Virus record (IMG/VR): IMGVR_UViG_3300009103_000107
Location: 1 to 31,608 of that record
Source of the DNA: a virus
Strand: one strand, 5' to 3'
DNA: 31,608 nucleotides
The position numbers and the translations under genes are program-made. The notes under the pieces are model-generated. The model had not been told where the DNA came from. It worked only from the letters and a program-made list of their open reading frames with translations, and ran no database searches. Each line of letters opens with the position of its first letter. Position 1 is the stretch's first letter. Below, in pieces: positions 1-7,900 of the stretch.

Positions 1-231
1 ACCAAAATAAAATGGCGATGGTCTCCAATAATTATAATAATAAGGATATGTATGGTATATAGTTTGATATACTCTTGGTCTTAGCGAGTTTACATCTAAT
101 TGAATTGTATCTCCTTCAGCTGTAACTGCTAGTACTTTAATTGTATTTTCTGGCGCTTGTCGGTAGCTTCCGCAACTAACAATTAACGCAAGAAGTACAA
201 TTACAAATGCAAAATTCTTCCATAATTTCAT
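1..231 (-). CDS. Putative lipoprotein (3' end outside window)
   Basis: This reading frame starts with ATG at 231 and stays open to base 1, giving 77 residues with the C-terminus cut off by the window edge. The N-terminus MKLWKNFAFVIVLLALIVSC is a typical lipoprotein signal: two lysines, a hydrophobic core, and a lipobox I-V-S-C with the lipidated cysteine at residue 20. After the cysteine come G-S-Y-R, and near the end a Tyr/Pro/Trp-rich stretch (residues 58-76). It follows the preceding gene by 28 bp, in the same direction. Known: Bacteroidota use SPII lipoproteins heavily, often surface exposed. Inferred: an envelope-acting phage accessory protein, possibly for exclusion or lysis. I do not recognise a family. 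The signal is clear; the function is unknown. Confidence 0.7.
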   Translation of the reverse strand, partial: MKLWKNFAFVIVLLALIVSCGSYRQAPENTIKVLAVTAEGDTIQLDVNSLRPRVYQTIYHTYPYYYNYWRPSPFYFG

Positions 232-259
232 ATTTTTATTTTAGTTTTTAATAACGTTA

Positions 260-628
260 CTACCTACTTGATCGCTTAAAGTTTTTACTGTTTCTAGGCC
301 TAATAGTATCTCTTAGTATTCTTACATTTGGTCGAAGCCTGTTTTCCATAATTGTTGGATCAGAAGAAAATTTTGGATTTTTCCCAATCTGTAAAGATGG
401 TGTTATTTCATCATCTCCTAATGTAGTTACAAATTGACCTTTTTCATCACTTTGAACTTCACTAACATCTTGTATATTATGTCTCCTATAGTCATCGCCT
501 TCGCTAGCACTAGTATATGTGCCCCCCTCCCAATCATCTTCACTTAATAGGTCGCCTTTTTTATATCTTTTCTTTCCATTATTTAAAGGGCTTTTTGCTA
601 AAAATGGACTTGAAAATTTACTACTCAT
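260..628 (-). CDS. Hypothetical basic, probably disordered protein
   Basis: The 122-residue protein begins MSSKFSSPFLAKSPL. It has an acidic, Gly/Ser-rich middle (about residues 28-60) and a strongly basic, Arg-rich tail from about residue 97 (several R-P, R-N and R-S pairs). There is no signal peptide, no membrane segment and no recognisable domain. It starts 6 bp after the stop of the beta-barrel gene, behind an A/T-rich leader, and ends 28 bp before the lipoprotein gene, so the three look co-transcribed. The basic tail could bind nucleic acid or membrane phosphate; this is only inference. The frame is supported by its position in a tight same-strand gene series. Confidence 0.7.
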   Translation of the reverse strand: MSSKFSSPFLAKSPLNNGKKRYKKGDLLSEDDWEGGTYTSASEGDDYRRHNIQDVSEVQSDEKGQFVTTLGDDEITPSLQIGKNPKFSSDPTIMENRLRPNVRILRDTIRPRNSKNFKRSSR

Positions 629-634
629 AATTAT

Positions 635-1825
635 TTATTTTAATGTTATGTTCAGCCCTACTGAACTGTTATATATTTCTGAATCCCAGAATTTAGTATA
701 TTCTCCTTCGAAAAATACACCAATTGATTTACTTAATTTCCATCCAAATACCAAACCTGCTTGGTAATCTTCCCATTGTTCTCCATCACCAGCGGCATGC
801 ATTTCATCATGACCTTCTGCGCTCCAGCCGTTTCTATGTAAATAACTAAAGCTTTCATCTCCCTTAACATACTTATGGAAAGGAGGTAAATAAGATCCAT
901 ACACATGCATCCAGAAGTTATTTTTGTAATGATACCAGTCAAAACCAACCACTGGAGATACAACACCAAAAGAATCAATGGTATCCCAAATCTCATTATT
1001 ATAACGATTCATAAGATCAGTAAATACTGTTTCTCTGAATTCAAGATCTGTATGAGCTACTATTTCTCCATCTGGATCAGTCCAATACCAATCATATAAT
1101 GTTTGGCCTTGATATTGTGTCGTAGTATAATGATCATCATAACCATAATAAAATCCTAAAGTATACCAAGGATTTACTGCATTACCGTTTTCATTAGTTT
1201 CGTTTAACCATATTTCTACTGGATTATAACCATAAGGACGTTGGTGTGTACGATACATAGCTCCAGCTGATAAACTAAATTTCTTACCAATAGGTAGTTT
1301 AGCTCTTACTTCAGCTGATTGATAATTAAAATCTATTTTCCCCTGCTTTCTACTTTCAACTTTAACCATATGGTATTTACCACTATGTTTTAAAAAGTAT
1401 CTATGGTTGTCATATAATTCATCTCTTTCTCTTTCTTTTTCCCAGTGGAATACATATTCTAATCCTTTAATAGGTGAATTTGTAGCAGATAAACCTACGT
1501 TGTTTTCAGTACCATCATAATATTGTGCACCTTTTACTTCGTAATCATATCTAGCTAATTTACGTATACCTATACCATATCTGTAATCGAATTCATGGTA
1601 AACAGTTCCATCTTCTACAACTGGAATATCATATAATCCACCGCTAGGATTAGTTCTTACGAAATAATCTGGTACATTTTCTTTTGGATTTTGCATATCA
1701 CCAGCTATATATATAGTGCTGTATTTAAATAATTCTTTATAAACATCTTTAAAGAATTTTCCTTTTTCCTGTCCACTTATATTAAATGTAATAAGTACAC
1801 ATAGGGCTAATAAAATTTGTTTCAT
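635..1825 (-). CDS. Predicted outer-membrane beta-barrel protein with signal peptide
   Basis: The protein has 396 residues. Residues 1-18 (MKQILLALCVLITFNISG) form a signal peptide with likely cleavage before or after Q19, the style seen in Flavobacteriia. The mature part is rich in Tyr, Trp and Gly, with many alternating hydrophobic/polar stretches such as residues 165-190 and 350-396. It ends in a beta-strand pattern (SVGLNITLK), as outer-membrane barrels do. There are no transmembrane helices and no catalytic motif that I recognise. I recall closely similar proteins in uncultured marine phage genomes, without known function. The ATG overlaps the stop of the 29-residue gene upstream (TAATG). 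Inferred role: an envelope-inserted host modifier or superinfection-exclusion factor. A virion protein is less likely because of the export signal. Confidence 0.75.
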   Translation of the reverse strand: MKQILLALCVLITFNISGQEKGKFFKDVYKELFKYSTIYIAGDMQNPKENVPDYFVRTNPSGGLYDIPVVEDGTVYHEFDYRYGIGIRKLARYDYEVKGAQYYDGTENNVGLSATNSPIKGLEYVFHWEKERERDELYDNHRYFLKHSGKYHMVKVESRKQGKIDFNYQSAEVRAKLPIGKKFSLSAGAMYRTHQRPYGYNPVEIWLNETNENGNAVNPWYTLGFYYGYDDHYTTTQYQGQTLYDWYWTDPDGEIVAHTDLEFRETVFTDLMNRYNNEIWDTIDSFGVVSPVVGFDWYHYKNNFWMHVYGSYLPPFHKYVKGDESFSYLHRNGWSAEGHDEMHAAGDGEQWEDYQAGLVFGWKLSKSIGVFFEGEYTKFWDSEIYNSSVGLNITLK

Positions 1826-1914
1826 TATTTGTATTTTTTAAACATTAATTTATACATTAATTTATTCCATGCTTCTTGTATTTTATCAATACATTTTTTA
1901 ATTTTTTCTATCAT
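1825..1914 (-). CDS. 29-residue cationic amphipathic microprotein
   Basis: This short frame begins with an ATG whose last bases overlap the stop of the giant gene (ATGA at 1911-1914). It ends with TAA overlapping the next start (TAATG at 1823-1827), so it fills the only gap between two large genes exactly. The peptide starts MIEKIKKCIDKIQEAW. Ile5, Ile9, Ile12, Trp16, Leu19 and Leu23 are spaced 4-3-4-3-4, placing them on one helical face. Nine lysines against three acids give a net charge near +6. The C-terminal half contains a short repeat (LMYK-LMFK). Double coupling argues that it is translated. A membrane-active peptide is a plausible guess; a mere coupling spacer is the alternative. Confidence 0.55.
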   Translation of the reverse strand: MIEKIKKCIDKIQEAWNKLMYKLMFKKYK

Positions 1915-4900
1915 TTCTTTTTCTTTTTAGTTTTAACATAATAAACTACAGTTCCAGCTGGTGACTGCATTTCTACAATATCTTTAGGATCAAAATCTTT
2001 TAAATTTCTATACATAACTTTTTTATAACCCTGCGCCTTTAGCTTTCTAATATCATATTTATAATCATTTTTTGCTTTTTCCTTAGCTTTCTCTTCTCTT
2101 TTAATGGTGCTTTGTAATCCCCAATAGGGTAATCCTACGCTCCAACTACTCCATCCTAACATCAATGCTACTCGTTGCCATGTCCTAGTTTCTTCATCCA
2201 TAGCCATTCTCATATTCATTATCTTTCTTAATACCCTATCTATTGGTATATTTGTAGCCGCAGAAATAAGTTGAGATATAGCTAAATAAGTAGGGTTATC
2301 TAAACTCCATCCACGCTTTTTAATTTCCTCCATATTCCAATTAAATGTTTTAGCCGTTGTTCTTAGTTTACGTACTTTTGAATCTAAAACTGGAGATACA
2401 TTAAATATTTCCCATACTGCTTCTTCATAATCTGGTGATTTTCTATCACTCTCTTCCATCACTTTAAGTAATACATTTTTAAGTGTAGATATTGCAGCAC
2501 CACCAAAACCTAATCCAAATAATAATGAATCTGCCATACCATTTGCAACACCAGCCAGTTTATCTTTTTCTTTTTCTTCACCTTCATCATCAAATAATGC
2601 TGCAAATAATGTTTGTTGTAAGGCATTAAATATTATATTTTGAATTGTAGTATAATAAATTATTTTAGATAAATTACCTAAATCACTTTCTCTTTGTGTT
2701 TGACCAGGGCTCTTCCTTCTATTATATAAATCTCTAATAGATTTTTTGGTCATCCTATTGTATTGCATCGTAACATTCTGGAAAGCTAATATTACCCTAC
2801 CAAATAGACTAGCTTGCTGTTGTGATATTTTACTAGGATTACTAGATTGCTGACTTTCTTCTGATATAGCATAGAAATCATCAAAGGCTTTTGCCTCTGC
2901 TTCTGCTTGAGTATATTTTTTACCAGTTTCTGGGTTTTGTCTTTTTAGCAATGCATCTCTTCTATTTATATAAAAAGTTGCACCACCTGTTGCAATAGCT
3001 AAGCTATCCATAATTCTGGTTATAATAAAACCTTTATCAAGTAAATAAGCTATTGCGCCCTTCATACCACCATCTTTAGCAGCATTGGCTAATTCAGCTT
3101 CATTAACATTAATTCTTAATCCATCACGCCTATTAACTAAATAATCAGAATTCATTAACTTCATTACTGTTGGCCAATATTCTTTACTAGCAAAAGCTTT
3201 AGCGGCTTGATATATATTATTATCACCCCAATTTATAAAGTTTACATTTGATATAAGCTGCAGCAATCCAGATTTAACATTTAAGAACATTACTGCACCA
3301 ACAGAACCATTTAGCCAATCAAGCATTTCATTTACTATTCTAGCTCCACCGCCTTGATATACCGGTCTATTACTACCAGATTTCATTCTACGTAAACTAT
3401 CTTTTAATGCATCAACCCATTTTTTACCATACAGCGCTTCAAGCTTATTCATATTCTTGTCTGAGAATATAATCTTAGTATTCTCATCAAATTCGGTCAT
3501 AACTTGGCGCCTAAAAGTTTTATCTATATTAGACATTATGTCGCTATCAATTGTTCCTCCGGCCCAATTATCAGTTGGCGCTGGGTATTGCTTATCTTTT
3601 TGTATTAATATTACTTCGTCAGCAAAAACATTAAGTTCACTATCTGCTTCTACAGCGGCAACTAAAGCATTTTGATCACGTTTAGAAATACCAGGAATTT
3701 CCATACCTTGCTTATTCCATATATATACCCTCATTGCTTGAGATTTTGTATATGGGCCAACACCAATTTGATCCATTAAAGGATTTCCTTTTAGAGTAGA
3801 TCGAAGTGATTTAAATTTCTTTTTAAGAGCGGCAAAATCATTAGCTACTGTAACTTTAGCAGATAAGATTTGTTGTTCAGCTTTATTATAAGGTCCCATT
3901 AAATTATCTTGAATCCATTTAGCATGTCTATTCCCTTGTTTACTATAACCCATTAGATCTTGCATTAATCCTAAAAAGTCTTCAGCAGAAGGCGTAATAG
4001 TTAATTGTCTACCTAACCATTTAAAAACTCCTTTATCTTTTTTCTTTCCTTCTAATCGTGCTCTAACTGGGGAATATTCTGCTTCAGCTTTTAACCCAGT
4101 TGTTTCTTCTAATATTGTATTAAATTCTGTATCTAAATTTCTTTTTTTACTAGCTTTAGCTATTACTACATCAGACTTAACATCTACTTGATCTAAAATT
4201 TGTTTAACTGCTTTAACATTAGGCATTTGATCATCAGCAAAATAAAAATCATTGTAACCCTCCCCTGTTTTTTGTAATACCCAATTAGCTTTGGCTTGTG
4301 GACTTCCATTTTCTAATCCTGTTATATTTTCCATTGGTATATTTAAACCTATTCCATCTAAAAACATTTTAATAGCTGGAGCTGAAGCTTGAGGTCTTGC
4401 TGTCAATACAAATATATCACCACCACCAAATTTACCTTGGCGTTTTAAAGCGAGGTCAGCTAATGGCCCTTTTTCTGCTCCTTTAACATTTTCAAATTGT
4501 GAAAAATCAAATGAAGCTCCCATTTGTTCTAATTCAATTGCTCGTTCTGCAAATTCAGCAGGGGTCAATTCCATGCTTACTTCTTGACTAGTACCTGGTT
4601 TAAAAGCAGGCGCATATACTATAACCTTTTCTTTAGTTTTAGCCAACGTATCATCAAAATCAAATACACTTATACCCTTTGCTGATCTTTTTTTACTTGC
4701 TAATACTCTAGTTTTAAGATCACTTTCAAATGTATCTTTCACTTCTTGTGATGTCATACCCGGATATGTAATAGTGGGGGCAAATTTTTCGTTAAATGTT
4801 ACTCTAGCATTTTTAGCTATATTAGCCGGGATGGAAACTTTTAAATGTTTAGAAGCTTTAGCTTTACTTATTTCGCCTTTAACAACCGCCATAACTAATT

Positions 4901-7900
4901 CATTTTGATAATGGATTAAAGAACGATTTTGAGCTTGCTGAGGCGTTAAACCTAATCCCATTTCAGAAACTAATGTTTTCTTAGTTTTAGGATTAATAAT
5001 GGTATTTAAATTAACACCTGATGCAGCTAGTCTTGCTAAATCTACATTATCATCGAATATAGTCATACCTTCTGGTAAGGTTGCAGCATATCCCGAATTA
5101 TCTATTCTTGCATCATCTAATTTAGATAATTGAATTTGACCATAATTTTTTACAATAGCATCCATTGTAATATCTACATGGTTATATTTAATAGCCCATA
5201 GTAATGAAGCACCGATTACAGAGGCTGGTGGGCTATGCTCTTCACGATATTTTTCACCTTTACTATACTTCTGCCCTTTGCCATGTTCAAACCTCTTAGA
5301 AGCCCCCTTAAAGCCTGCTGAGATTTTTATTAATCCTGTAGTAGCTTGATATGAAGCTGTAATAAATGGGGCAACACTACTAAGCGGTTGTCCCGATTGT
5401 TCTAATATTTTTGTATATAACCTAAGGGCTTTTTGATTTTCTGCAATCTGGTCCGCATGCTTAGCTAAAAAAGCTTTGTCTATTTTTTTGCCTTTAGGTA
5501 TTTTTATTCTTTTAGGTTTTAAAGCTAATAGCTTTTGATTAAGAGGTGAATTATCATTTTCCTTTGCCGCCTTTATTAACTGTTCATAAGCTGGATCTGA
5601 TTTTCCATAATATGCCCCTGTTTTTGGCATAAATTTTCCTCTATTAATTCCTTTTAAATCAGCAGCTGTAGTTCCTGCTTCTACCCAACTACCATCCATT
5701 AATTGAAAATATTTCTTTGTCCCAGGAGGCCATTTACCCTTAACTTTCTTTACACGAATTGGATTACCATCTTTATCCAAACCTTTACCTTTCCTATCTC
5801 TTCTCCCAAAATTACCAAAGTTAGATAATTCCAAAACAGCAGTTCCTATATCTCCATTAAGAACTGTTTCTAAATCACGTTTGTGTATTTTTTGTATATT
5901 GACTAACGAATTTGGTTTAATAATCTTACCCTTAGGATCTAGTTGTCTTTGAGCTGCATAAATATCATGCTTTGTGCTTAGAACCCTTAACTCCGTGTCT
6001 TGTGTTGGCGTAGGTTTTCTCTTTTTAGAAGCTTTTACTATATCTAAAGATGCAAATTCTTTAGTTCTTCCATCATATATTCTTTCTACTTCATTCATAA
6101 ACTCTTCAGCCGTTAATTCTGATTTAGCTTCTTTTAATTTAAAAGCTAAATCATTCATAAACTCTGTATCAATTTTTACTTCTTGAAATTGTTCAATAGT
6201 TAATCCTTTTGCTAATAAATCTATAAAACTTCTACGCCCACTTTGATCTTTGGTGTAAAAATCTATTAATGCTTGTTTGTTTAATCCAGAGAGTTGATAA
6301 ATACCCGTACCTGCCCCTAAAGTTTCTCTACCTATTTTTTCTATATTAAACCCCTTAACAGTTCTAAATCTCTTTTTCATCGCAGCTATAGGAATAGTCT
6401 CTATATAACCATCATTTATAGCCTTTTTTATAAAATCATTCTGGGCTTTTACACTTTTCCCCATCGCATTTCTTACCGCAATTCTAGTTGCTGTATTTTG
6501 GGCTTTTAATTCTTTTGCAAGTGATGAAGGATCAAGTTTAGTAATTATTTTTTTACCTTTTCCCCCAATTTCTTTTACTTTACCTACAGAACTAGCTATA
6601 AATTGTTTTACGCTATTTTTAATATTTGTTAAAATCTCTGGCCTAACATCAGCGGTTTGTTTTTCTATAACTGCAATATCAGTAGGATATTTTCTTTTTT
6701 CAAATTCTTTATCTGTAGTTTCTTGTGTTTCTTCAGCTTGAAGCTCCCTACCTTTTTCTGTTAATACATCTTGACTTACTTGCTTGCCTTTTCTAGTTGC
6801 TTCTTCTACTATTTTAGGGCCAATACGCTTAGCAATATTTTCCATATATGTAGAAGCCTCTGCTTTGCTAGGATCGAAGTTTTTTGTAAAACTATTAAAT
6901 TCCTTATTTAAAAGACTAGTAACTTCTTCATTAACCTGAGGATTACTAAGATTTATTGGAACACCTCTTTGCCCCGCCCATCTTTTTAAAGCATCCCTAC
7001 CAGTTGCTTGATATTGTTTAGTCAAATCTTCTACATTATCAAAATTCCCATCTTTAAATTCTTTAGTTAACTCTGTTAATTTTTTAACTGATGGTTTAAT
7101 AATAACCGGGGCTTTATCTTCTTTACCCCTAGGCATTCTATATTTTCTTTTAACTAAATCACCCTCAGCGCCTTCATCTAATAATCTTTCTTGCGCTTTA
7201 CTTAATACACCTGATTCACTTCCACGTAACCATCTAGTCTTACCTCTACTGATATTTTTATTATAATCTTTTATAAACTTATAAATATCTTCACCTGTAT
7301 CAAATCTTATATTACCAAACCCTAATGACTGCCATATTCTTCTAAAGAAATCTCCAATTTGTGTTAAAGTTCCTTCATTTAAAACCAGTGCTCCATCAAG
7401 CACTGCTTCAGAAAATAAAGTTAAAACTTCTTCCGCTGCAACTTCATCAGAAATTGTTGGGTCTCCTTGATATTGTCTTACTCTATTTGCAAAATCCCCA
7501 TTTTTCATTAAATCAGGGTTAATTTTTTCCAGATATTGCAATAAATTATTTCCTAATGCTAAAGCAGTTCCTTTACTATTTTTTACTGTATTATAAATTA
7601 CTGCATGTAAAAATTCATGGGCCGCGGTATTAACAGCACCATCTTTTAAAGCCTCTGCTTGATTTAAAATTATTATTTGTTTTCCAGTCTTGGGATTGTG
7701 GAAAAAACTTCCATAATTTGAAGATGATTTTTTATCTAAATTCCACCCATCTTTCTTTAATCTATCTATTTGTTTTTCTACTCCTTTTTTATCTTTAGCA
7801 GTAATATATTTTAATTTACCACTTACTTTTCCATTAATTGCATCTTTAACATTCCCTACCATTCTAAGATATTCTGTTTTAGCGGCTGCATCTAATGCAA

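Noticed and set aside
733-996. Minus-strand frame inside the beta-barrel gene
   Set aside because: It overlaps the barrel gene entirely in another frame and its hydrophobicity is explained by the overlapping codons.
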